DNA of 9,195 nucleotides, taken from assembly GCA_009774255.1 (NCBI GenBank), contig VSNK01000224.1, forward strand, positions 1-9,195, read 5' to 3'. The notes beneath the pieces are model-generated. The model ran no database searches and was not told where the DNA came from. It saw only the letters and a list, made by a program, of their open reading frames with translations. Position numbers and translations under genes: made by a program. The stretch comes from Faecalicatena sp. (GTDB lineage Bacteria; Bacillota; Clostridia; Lachnospirales; Lachnospiraceae). Position 1 is the first letter of the stretch; the number at the start of each line of letters is the position of its first letter. Below, piece after piece: positions 1 through 6,099 of the stretch.

Positions 1-1240
1 TATGAATATAGCGTCTATCGGGATTTGCCGTTGAAAACATAATACTGTCCTTATCCAGCATTTCCAAAGGCCGCAGATTATGTGATGTAAAAATCAATTG
101 TCCTTTCGCGCTTTTACTGAAAATATCAAGCAGTTCCCCAAGCATATACTCAAAAACACCTGCATCCAATTCATCGATTGCCAGACAGATGGATGAATTT
201 CCAAATGCCTGAATCCATGCATTTAAAATAGATATAATTTTGATAATTCCCTCCGATTCCATCCGGATTGGAATCGGAGGCATATTATCACGGATTGACA
301 CCAGTTCCACCCTGCAGCCTTTTTCACCATCGTCTGTGAGCTGTTCCCCATAATGATATACATCGATCTTCATTCCGGGAATAATCGTATATAAAACCAT
401 GTTAATCTGCGCAACAATGATATCCAAAATCTGTTTTCTTTCCTTATTAAGAACGACCGGCTCCGTCAACGGAACCGCGAAATCCCCCTTAACCCTTATT
501 TCATCTTTTTCTATCTTAAAGGCCATGGGCAATAAAAACTTTGCGGAAATCACTCCGGAATGTGAGTTGCGTATTACAAATAAATCTTTCAGCGCAAATA
601 AAAATAAAGCTTGGATCACCTCGGAATAATGCCTGAAATTATTTGCATATTCCCTGCAGAAAATCTCCCTGCTGCTCTCGCCAAAAATGTAAGAACAATG
701 CTCTTTTTCGGCAATCCTTCTTGCAACGATCAAATCCGTTTTATTATCTTTCGCAGCTTCCGCGACCTCATCCAGTCTTTTTTTTGGTGTAAATACAGGT
801 TCTGTTTCTTCCCTCCGGTAATCCATGAATACCGTTTTATTTGTTCTGCAAGTATCCTTATTTACAGCACAGCTCAATACCTCCCGGACGATTTCCACTT
901 TTTTTAAATGTTTCCGCAATTGCACTCTATAACTCGCTTCGTAGATTACCTCTTCCATGAAAATATGGAAATCGGCGCGAATCTCCGCCTGTTCGGTATT
1001 CGAGTCAATATATTCGGCAGCCTCTTCATCAAGCGGGCTGCCCGTCATAATCTTCTGTAAATAATATAGCGTATCGATAACCGCTGTCTTTCCCGAGCCA
1101 TTCTGACCATAGATTCCCAACACTTCTGCTTTTTTGTCAGAAAACTGTTTTCGATATGCATTTGACATTACAATCTCACCATTTCTGACATTCTTAATAT
1201 TCGAAATGGCTAATGAAGCTAATCTTACAACACTTTCCAT
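1..1240 (-). CDS. AAA family ATPase (AAA15/AAA_21 type), C-terminus beyond the window edge
   Basis: Reading leftwards from the ATG at 1238-1240, the frame stays open for 413 codons to the window edge. It is a complete-looking ABC-like ATPase head of the AAA15/AAA_21 (COG1106-like) class. Walker A is GQNGSGKT at residues 45-52. A signature-like segment MESEGIIKI lies near residue 330. Walker B is LAIDELD at about 353-359, and the switch-like TSHN is at about 385-388. The middle (about 80-320) is family-specific and I cannot assign it. The ATG at 1240 is preferred because GGAGGG lies about 10 bases upstream of it; an in-frame ATG at 1258 has a weaker site and would leave a very short leader from the promoter at 1276-1304. 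Relatives are often found in defence islands, some paired with RloB-like proteins, but that is family knowledge and the partner would lie outside the window. Base composition is AT-richer than the sugar operon. ATPase identity is firm; biological role is unknown. Confidence 0.88.
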   Translation of the reverse strand, partial: MESVVRLASLAISNIKNVRNGEIVMSNAYRKQFSDKKAEVLGIYGQNGSGKTAVIDTLYYLQKIMTGSPLDEEAAEYIDSNTEQAEIRADFHIFMEEVIYEASYRVQLRKHLKKVEIVREVLSCAVNKDTCRTNKTVFMDYRREETEPVFTPKKRLDEVAEAAKDNKTDLIVARRIAEKEHCSYIFGESSREIFCREYANNFRHYSEVIQALFLFALKDLFVIRNSHSGVISAKFLLPMAFKIEKDEIRVKGDFAVPLTEPVVLNKERKQILDIIVAQINMVLYTIIPGMKIDVYHYGEQLTDDGEKGCRVELVSIRDNMPPIPIRMESEGIIKIISILNAWIQAFGNSSICLAIDELDAGVFEYMLGELLDIFSKSAKGQLIFTSHNLRPLEMLDKDSIMFSTANPDRRYIH

Positions 1241-1275
1241 ACGGCCTGTTCCCTCCATGAATGCTCTTTGCTTTC

Positions 1276-1304
1276 ACTTTAACACAAACATCCATTTTCT
1301 TCAA
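1276..1304 (-). promoter_or_regulatory. Predicted sigma-A promoter of the AAA ATPase gene
   Basis: On the minus strand a -35 box TTGAAG (1299-1304) and a -10 box TAAAGT (1276-1281) are separated by exactly 17 bases. A TG one base upstream of the -10 box gives an extended -10. The predicted start of transcription near 1269 leaves a leader of roughly 28 bases before the preferred ATG at 1240, containing the GGAGGG site. No intact gene lies upstream on this strand until the LacI-family gene ending at 1643, so a separate promoter is expected here. Confidence 0.6.
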
Positions 1305-1383
1305 ATATTTTTCTCATTTTAACATTTTTTATTCCATTTCAAACAAAAGTGTGCGTTTTCTGTTCCTCTTTGATCACAGGATT

Positions 1384-1576
1384 GCCGGATCTCGGAAAAG
1401 ACATTTCCTATGACCAGATCTGGGATATCATCTGGCGCGGCTGCATGCCCGAACTCTGTACACATCCGGAGTATGACTGGCAGATGTTCTACGGAGCGTA
1501 TGTCCGGACATATATTGAACGGGATGTGAGAGATCTGGCTCAGGTCGGTGATGAAATCAAGTTTACCGGCCGATGA
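1384..1576 (+). pseudogene. Remnant of a DUF4143/AAA_14-type ATPase gene
   Basis: The plus strand encodes a short peptide carrying the core of the conserved central region of DUF4143-containing ATP-binding proteins, recognisable by IWRGCMPEL, WQMFYGAYV and YIERDVRDLAQVGDE in the usual order and spacing. Intact family members have roughly 380-480 residues, with an N-terminal Walker A ATPase domain. Here only about 60 residues are left, with no ATPase domain before them and a stop (TGA, 1574-1576) directly after KFTGR, where the family normally continues with more helical sequence. I see no good start codon or ribosome-binding site, so this is a doubly truncated fossil rather than a small gene. 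Family recognition is from memory. The rest of 1241-1642 holds the promoter of the leftward ATPase gene (1276-1304), an AT-rich spacer, and a GC-rich tail (1577-1642) with only a 5-bp hairpin. Confidence 0.72.
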
Positions 1577-1642
1577 AATCTGCCGTGAGTATCGCGCCGG
1601 CCGCAGCCGCAAAGCGGCACACTTCCTTAGGAGTTGTGCGCA

Positions 1643-3715
1643 TCACATGATACTGAGCGGCAGATTTATCTGGCGCTCAGTATAATTCGGGTTTTCCCTG
1701 AACGCCTGCAGCAGTTCCGGCCGGGGATCCTCCTTGAATACCTGCTTCCAGGATTTCAGCAGGTTATCCGACGTGACGCTGATCGATTCAATCCCGATAA
1801 AGGGAGGAACCGTTTTATTTAAAACAGCTTTGGCTGCCGCCAGCGCAATGGCCTGCCCCTGCTCGTAGGGGCACTGTGCGCTCAGCGCCTTGATCATGCC
1901 GCCCTTCGCCATATTTAAGGCATCCGCATAATCCAGGTCGCTGGTCACGATGGCGATATCTGTCCTGCCAAGCTCGGTCAGCGCGGCGATCACCTCCATC
2001 GCCGGACCGTCCCAGGAAATGTAGAGGGCCTCAATTTCCGGATACCGTTTGATCAGGTCGCCGGCCTTCTTATAGACCTCATCTTCTTTTTCGAAGCTGA
2101 CCGACCCGCACAGGTGCATCGTCGGATATTCCTCACTCATCACCTGCCTTGCCGCGCTGTCCCTCTGGGTCGTGGCGTAAAAATCCGCCCCATGGACGAT
2201 CATGCCATAATGCTTCAGTTTATGCTGCCGCATATATTCTCCAAGACCATGGCCCATGTTCTGCCCATGGGAATGCTCATTGATGGAGACACAGGTCACA
2301 TAATCTCCATGATGCAGCCCGGCCGGGACATTTGAAATCAGAATCAGATGGATATCGCTGTCCGCAATCTTTTGAAATGCATCCGCCGTGGTCTTATTGT
2401 CTGTCGGCATGGCGATCAAAATATCAGGCTCCAGCATCCTGAGGCTCTCCAATTGTCTGCACTGAAGCCTGGGATCGAAGTGTGCATCCGTTGTCCCAAT
2501 GATCGAAATGCCCAGATTGTCAAAGATATTCCGGATTCCTTTCAGGTGCAGCTCCATCCAGGCTTTTCCGGCATAGTGGAAGGAGATCACCGCCGTAGTC
2601 TTTTTTAATCGGATACTCCGTATCTCCTTCTCCGACAGCATCAGTTCATTCATGGAGGCCGCCTTTTCTCCAAACGGGCCCCGGCCGATTCCGCAGGTGG
2701 ATGAACGCACGACCAGCTTTGTAGGCAGGGTCACGGTCTGATAAATACTTTCGCAGGCGGGCGCATTTGCACATTCCTTATTCTCAATCCGTTTCATAAG
2801 CACGTCGGCCGCAATCTCCGCCAGCTGCTCCGTATCCTGCTCCACTGTTGTCAGCGCAGGCGTATGCAGGGGCGCCCAGTCAAAGCTGCCGAAGCACACG
2901 ATGGAAATATCTTCCGGGCATGAAATATTGTGGGCATTGATGTATTTTAAAAACGGGATCACCACCGCATAGTTCGCGATGAGCAGTGCAGTGGGCAGCC
3001 GTTCACCGTCCAGGAGCTTGTCCAGAACGTCGAAAACATCCTGTTCCCTCTGCAGGCACGGATGGATATACTCCGGCACCTCCGGGATGCCGTACTCCTT
3101 CAGCGCCTTTTTAAATCCGTCCAGCCGCTGCGGTGTCCGCTCCCTGCTCCTCCCCAGGAACCCGATCCGCTCATGTCCTTTTCGGATCAGATGCCTGGCA
3201 GCTTTATATGCACCGTCCATGGTATCCGTATAGATCATATCCGCCATGTAATCTTTGACCTCCCGTCCAAGGATCACTGCCGGTATCTTCGCATCTGCCA
3301 GGATGCGGTGCAGAAGCACATCCTTTTCGTCCGGAAAGACCAGTGCCCCTGCGACCGCATTGCTCTCCAGCAGTATCCGGAAAAATCCTTCCATCCCGGA
3401 AATGTCGGAATTACACTCCACCGTGATCAGGGTATAGCCTGTCTGTTTCAGCCGTTCATCAATCTGCTGCTCGATCCGGCGCTGAAAATCGCTTTTTTTA
3501 TCGGCGATCACCATCAATATATACTGCCCTTTCACCTGTGCCGTCAGGACAGCTGCTTTTTTTACGATAAAATTCGGCAGGTTATCTAATTCCTGTATTG
3601 CCTTTTCCACTTTCTCGACTTTTTCCGGACTGACATACCTTGTCTTGTTCACCACATGCGATACTGTAGAAACAGATACGCCAGCCATTTTCGCGATATC
3701 ATTAATCGTAGCCAT
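1643..3715 (-). CDS. LacI-family repressor fused to a second, transporter-type sugar-binding domain (690 aa)
   Basis: LacI-family repressors usually have 330-350 residues; this one has 690. Residues 2-45 form the helix-turn-helix (TINDIAKMAGVSVSTVSH), close to E. coli PurR. Residues 62-337 are a standard LacI effector domain, with ARHLIRKGHERIGFLG near 173-188, SIVCFGSFDW near 271-280 and TTVEQDTEQLAE near 289-300, ending at LPTKLVVRSS, where normal repressors stop. After a short linker, residues 346-672 form a second periplasmic-binding domain that aligns with the operon's own binding protein (7642-8850) from the GPxGEK motif to the C-terminus. It has no signal peptide, so it must act in the cytoplasm. 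The hinge region has PNFIVKKA (47-54) where PurR has Leu54. The start is set by AGGAG/GGAG just upstream of the ATG at 3715. The gene has its own promoter (3750-3777) and follows the operon terminator. It is probably a sugar-responsive repressor of the adjoining operon, with two ligand inputs; regulation and ligand are inferred. Confidence 0.95.
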   Translation of the reverse strand: MATINDIAKMAGVSVSTVSHVVNKTRYVSPEKVEKVEKAIQELDNLPNFIVKKAAVLTAQVKGQYILMVIADKKSDFQRRIEQQIDERLKQTGYTLITVECNSDISGMEGFFRILLESNAVAGALVFPDEKDVLLHRILADAKIPAVILGREVKDYMADMIYTDTMDGAYKAARHLIRKGHERIGFLGRSRERTPQRLDGFKKALKEYGIPEVPEYIHPCLQREQDVFDVLDKLLDGERLPTALLIANYAVVIPFLKYINAHNISCPEDISIVCFGSFDWAPLHTPALTTVEQDTEQLAEIAADVLMKRIENKECANAPACESIYQTVTLPTKLVVRSSTCGIGRGPFGEKAASMNELMLSEKEIRSIRLKKTTAVISFHYAGKAWMELHLKGIRNIFDNLGISIIGTTDAHFDPRLQCRQLESLRMLEPDILIAMPTDNKTTADAFQKIADSDIHLILISNVPAGLHHGDYVTCVSINEHSHGQNMGHGLGEYMRQHKLKHYGMIVHGADFYATTQRDSAARQVMSEEYPTMHLCGSVSFEKEDEVYKKAGDLIKRYPEIEALYISWDGPAMEVIAALTELGRTDIAIVTSDLDYADALNMAKGGMIKALSAQCPYEQGQAIALAAAKAVLNKTVPPFIGIESISVTSDNLLKSWKQVFKEDPRPELLQAFRENPNYTERQINLPLSIM

Positions 3716-3749
3716 AATCTCCAGTCTCCTACCCGCTTGTAATATCTTA

Positions 3750-3777
3750 ATTATACCGTCCGGCGAAAAAAAGTCAA
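3750..3777 (-). promoter_or_regulatory. Strong sigma-A promoter of the LacI-family fusion gene
   Basis: On the minus strand, TTGACT (-35, 3772-3777) and a perfect TATAAT (-10, 3750-3755) are 16 bases apart. Transcription would start near 3743 and give a leader of only about 28 bases, which contains the AGGAG/GGAG sites before the ATG at 3715. I see no convincing CpG-centred LacI-type palindrome over the promoter, so autoregulation is not evident from sequence. Confidence 0.8.
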
Positions 3778-3815
3778 TTTTTATGTGGCTTTGAATCGTA
3801 AGAAAAAAAGAAAAA

Positions 3816-3845
3816 GCAGAAGCCCATAAACATACGGGCTTCTGC
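3816..3845 (-). terminator. Intrinsic terminator of the sugar operon
   Basis: A perfect 10-bp inverted repeat (arms 3816-3825 and 3836-3845, GCAGAAGCCC with its complement) with a 10-base loop lies 8 bases after the dehydrogenase stop codon (3854-3856). On the minus strand the stem is followed by a long T-rich tract (3800-3815 read in reverse, interrupted by two C). On the plus strand it is followed by seven T (3848-3854), so it could also stop transcription coming from the left. It separates the operon from the regulator gene. Confidence 0.92.
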
Positions 3846-3853
3846 CGTTTTTT

Positions 3854-5029
3854 TCAGTCTTCTACCTTCACCCACTGCCTGGTTTCTGCCGATTTCATGA
3901 CCGCTCCGCAGACTCTCTCCACACGATATCCAACTCCAAAGCTGGTGCTTGGCTGGTATCCTTCCGTGATGGCTTTGATAAATTCATACATTTCGATTGT
4001 TTTCAGTTCGCCGTATCCGATATTCATGCCCGGAATATTCCAGGTCACTTCCCCATGGAAATGTGCCGGACCGGTATAGATCGTCTTAAAGCCTCTTCTG
4101 TCATCCGGATCATCCGCAAAACATACCTGCAGCTCATTCAGCCTTTCATAATTGAACGCAATGCTTCCTTTTGTACCGTGTAATTCTACCGTAATGAAGT
4201 TGTTTCTTCCCCATGCGTTGCGGGTTGCCTCGATGCTTCCCACCGCTCCGCTCTTAAATTTCACAAGAAATGCATCCTCATCGTCCACATCGACTTCTTT
4301 TCTGGGCGCCTCCGATCCCAGCTTTACCGTGCCCAGCAGGTCAACTCCGCCCTCCTGTACCGGACGTTCCTTGATATAGGTCTTCACCATGGAAACCACC
4401 TCATCGATGTCGCCGGCCAGATACTGCGCGATGTCGATCACATGGGAGGCGATATCGCCCAGCGTCCCTGCTCCGGCAATATCCTTCTGGAATCTCCAGG
4501 ACAAGGGAGAATCCGGGTCTGCGGACCAGCTCTGCAGATAGGTACAGCGGACGTTCAGGATATCCCCTACTGCCCCTTCATCGATAAATTTTTTGGCCAG
4601 GTCGATGGCCGGCACTCTCCGGTACTGATACGCATTCATGCTTACGATGCCTTTTTTCCCCGCTTCCTCGGCCGCCTCAGCCATGGCTTTCGCATCGTCC
4701 AGCGTGGAAGCGATGGGCTTCTCACAGATCACATGCTTGCCGGCCTGCAGCGCCGCGATGGCGATAGGAGCGTGGGAGTCGTTGGGGGTGCAGACGCTTA
4801 CCACGTCGATTTCCGGGTCGTTGATGATCTCATGCCAGTCCGTACAGCACTTCTCAAATCCAAACCGTTCCTTTGCCTCCTCCGCGATCGATGGCTCGAT
4901 ATCGCAGATTGTCTTTAAAACCGGAACCGCCGGTGCCGGCCAGAAAAATTTCGGCATATTCGAATAGGCAACTACATGTGCCTTTCCCATAAAGCCTGCG
5001 CCTACCAGTCCTACGTTTAATTTTTTCAT
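3854..5029 (-). CDS. Gfo/Idh/MocA-family NAD(P)-dependent dehydrogenase
   Basis: This is a predicted cytoplasmic oxidoreductase of 391 residues that oxidises a hydroxyl group of a sugar or cyclitol using NAD(P). The N-terminal Rossmann fold shows GAGFMG (residues 10-15). The family motif EKP is at 103-105, inside HVICEKPIAS, with Lys104 the expected catalytic or cofactor-contacting lysine. The segment GTLGDIASHVID (188-199) supplies the conserved Asp192 and His196. The C-terminal half is the usual substrate-binding beta-sheet domain. Length fits the family (about 330-400). The frame stays open upstream to an ATG at 5074, but the ATG at 5029 is chosen because AGGAGG sits 8 bases before it and the extra 15 residues (MRKNKLKNKRQ...) are not family-like. 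It is the last gene of the operon, 107 bases after the permease gene and directly before the terminator. The family covers inositol, glucose-fructose and other sugar dehydrogenases, so the substrate stays open. Confidence 0.92.
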   Translation of the reverse strand: MKKLNVGLVGAGFMGKAHVVAYSNMPKFFWPAPAVPVLKTICDIEPSIAEEAKERFGFEKCCTDWHEIINDPEIDVVSVCTPNDSHAPIAIAALQAGKHVICEKPIASTLDDAKAMAEAAEEAGKKGIVSMNAYQYRRVPAIDLAKKFIDEGAVGDILNVRCTYLQSWSADPDSPLSWRFQKDIAGAGTLGDIASHVIDIAQYLAGDIDEVVSMVKTYIKERPVQEGGVDLLGTVKLGSEAPRKEVDVDDEDAFLVKFKSGAVGSIEATRNAWGRNNFITVELHGTKGSIAFNYERLNELQVCFADDPDDRRGFKTIYTGPAHFHGEVTWNIPGMNIGYGELKTIEMYEFIKAITEGYQPSTSFGVGYRVERVCGAVMKSAETRQWVKVED

Positions 5030-5037
5030 GATAAAAT

Positions 5038-5043
5038 CCTCCT
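5038..5043 (-). promoter_or_regulatory. Ribosome-binding site that fixes the dehydrogenase start
   Basis: A perfect AGGAGG on the minus strand lies 8 bases before the ATG at 5029. The alternative in-frame ATG at 5074 has no comparable site upstream, so the shorter 391-residue protein is the supported product. Confidence 0.85.
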
Positions 5044-5075
5044 GTCTTTTATTTTTTAATTTATTCTTTCTCAAT

Positions 5076-5126
5076 GAACAGCCAGCCGTCCCAAACGGCA
5101 GACCACAGATCCGTCTGCCCTTGTTC
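5076..5126 (-). other. Structured intercistronic RNA between permease and dehydrogenase genes
   Basis: Several nested inverted repeats fill this gap. GGCAGAC (5097-5103) pairs perfectly with GTCTGCC (5113-5119) around a 9-base loop. GCCGT (5085-5089) pairs with ACGGC (5095-5099) around 5 bases and shares bases 5097-5099 with the first stem, so the two full stems exclude each other. GAACA (5076-5080) pairs with TGTTC (5122-5126) and would close the whole element. No U-tract follows on the minus strand, so it is not a normal intrinsic terminator. It could be an mRNA-processing or stability element, or an attenuator-like switch. Confidence 0.55.
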
Positions 5127-5136
5127 CAGTACGATA

Positions 5137-6099
5137 TCAGTTATTCTTTTTTCTCTGGCTCAGGTTGCTGATGGCAACCGCAAGGATGATGATCCCGCCC
5201 TTGATCATGGTCTGCTGTGCGGAACTTAAGTTCGCCAGGATGACCGCATTGTTCATCATCCCCATGAGCACGGAGCCGAACAGCGCCCCGATCACGGAGC
5301 CGGTTCCGCCTGACATCGCGGTTCCGCCAAGCACAACCGCCGCGATCACGGACATTTCATCACCGTCTCCGTAGGAATACCTTCCTGCCTGCATCCGCGC
5401 CGCGTACATGATTCCGGCAAATGCCGCGAATGCCCCGGACATCGTAAATGCGATGATCTTCACTTTCACCGTATTGATCCCGCTGTAAATGGCCGAATTT
5501 TCATTTCCGCCTGTTGCGAGGATGTGCCTGCCGAAGGCACATTTATTAAAAATCAGAATCCCGATCACATAAAACAGAATCGTCCACAGTACAAGTACCG
5601 GAATCCCTGCCGCGCTTCCGATCCCGAAGATCGTACAGAAGGTCTTGTTGTCAATCGGAACCGCGGCCGTATCCGTGATCCACATGGCCGCACCCCTTAC
5701 CAGCTCCATCGTACCCAGGGTAGCCAGAAAAGCCGGAAGCTTTAATTTCGTAACCAGTAATCCGTTGATGCAGCCCACGATCATGCCGAATCCAATACCT
5801 ACGAGCAGTGCCAGCAAGATACTGTTTGTCGCCTGCAGGACGAGGGATACCAGCATCGCCGTCATGGCCGTGACCGCCCCCACTGTCAGGTCGATCTGTC
5901 CCGCCGCCATGACAAAAACGCCTGCAACCGCCATGACTGATATCATTGCAGTCTGCCTCAGAATGTTGACCAGGTTCCTTGGCTGCAAGAACCCTTTGTT
6001 TCCGAGAATCACCGCAAACAGAATAAATACGGCGGCAAAGATGATATAGACCATATATTTATCCCACTGTATGTTCTTTTTATTTTTGCTGAATTGCAT
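5137..6099 (-). CDS. RbsC-type ABC transporter permease (ribose/inositol class)
   Basis: This integral membrane subunit forms the transport channel of a carbohydrate ABC importer (BPD_transp_2 family). The 320 residues fit RbsC-type permeases. Hydrophobic membrane segments are visible at roughly 16-34, 50-66, 72-90, 94-115, 163-184, 213-234, 250-285 and 297-311. The family motif GQIDLTVGA is at 67-75, LPAFLATLGT at 121-130, the cytoplasmic ATPase-contact region near TGGNENSAIYSGI (196-208), and VVLGGTAMSGGTGS at 255-268. The start overlaps the end of the ATPase gene by 20 bases, with GGAGGAG about 9 bases before the ATG at 6099, so the two are probably translationally coupled, in line with 1:1 assembly. 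A basic, Asn-rich tail (SQRKKNN) ends the protein. Substrate specificity cannot be read from the permease. Confidence 0.95.
   Translation of the reverse strand: MQFSKNKKNIQWDKYMVYIIFAAVFILFAVILGNKGFLQPRNLVNILRQTAMISVMAVAGVFVMAAGQIDLTVGAVTAMTAMLVSLVLQATNSILLALLVGIGFGMIVGCINGLLVTKLKLPAFLATLGTMELVRGAAMWITDTAAVPIDNKTFCTIFGIGSAAGIPVLVLWTILFYVIGILIFNKCAFGRHILATGGNENSAIYSGINTVKVKIIAFTMSGAFAAFAGIMYAARMQAGRYSYGDGDEMSVIAAVVLGGTAMSGGTGSVIGALFGSVLMGMMNNAVILANLSSAQQTMIKGGIIILAVAISNLSQRKKNN

Noticed and set aside
1577..1642. An intrinsic terminator after the regulator gene
   Set aside because: Only a GCCGC-AAA-GCGGC hairpin of 5 bp is present and no T-tract follows on the minus strand.
3062..3589. A 175-codon open frame on the plus strand inside the regulator gene
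   Set aside because: It lies fully antisense to well-conserved LacI-family coding sequence, lacks a ribosome-binding site and recognisable protein features, and is a by-product of codon bias.
3740..3755. A loose TAAT...ATTA dyad near the regulator's transcription start as an autoregulatory operator
   Set aside because: The arms are only four AT-rich bases and overlap the -10 box. There is no central CpG, so chance explains it.
5030..5074. N-terminal extension of the dehydrogenase to the ATG at 5074
   Set aside because: The 15 extra residues are basic, not family-like, and cover the perfect AGGAGG that serves the ATG at 5029.
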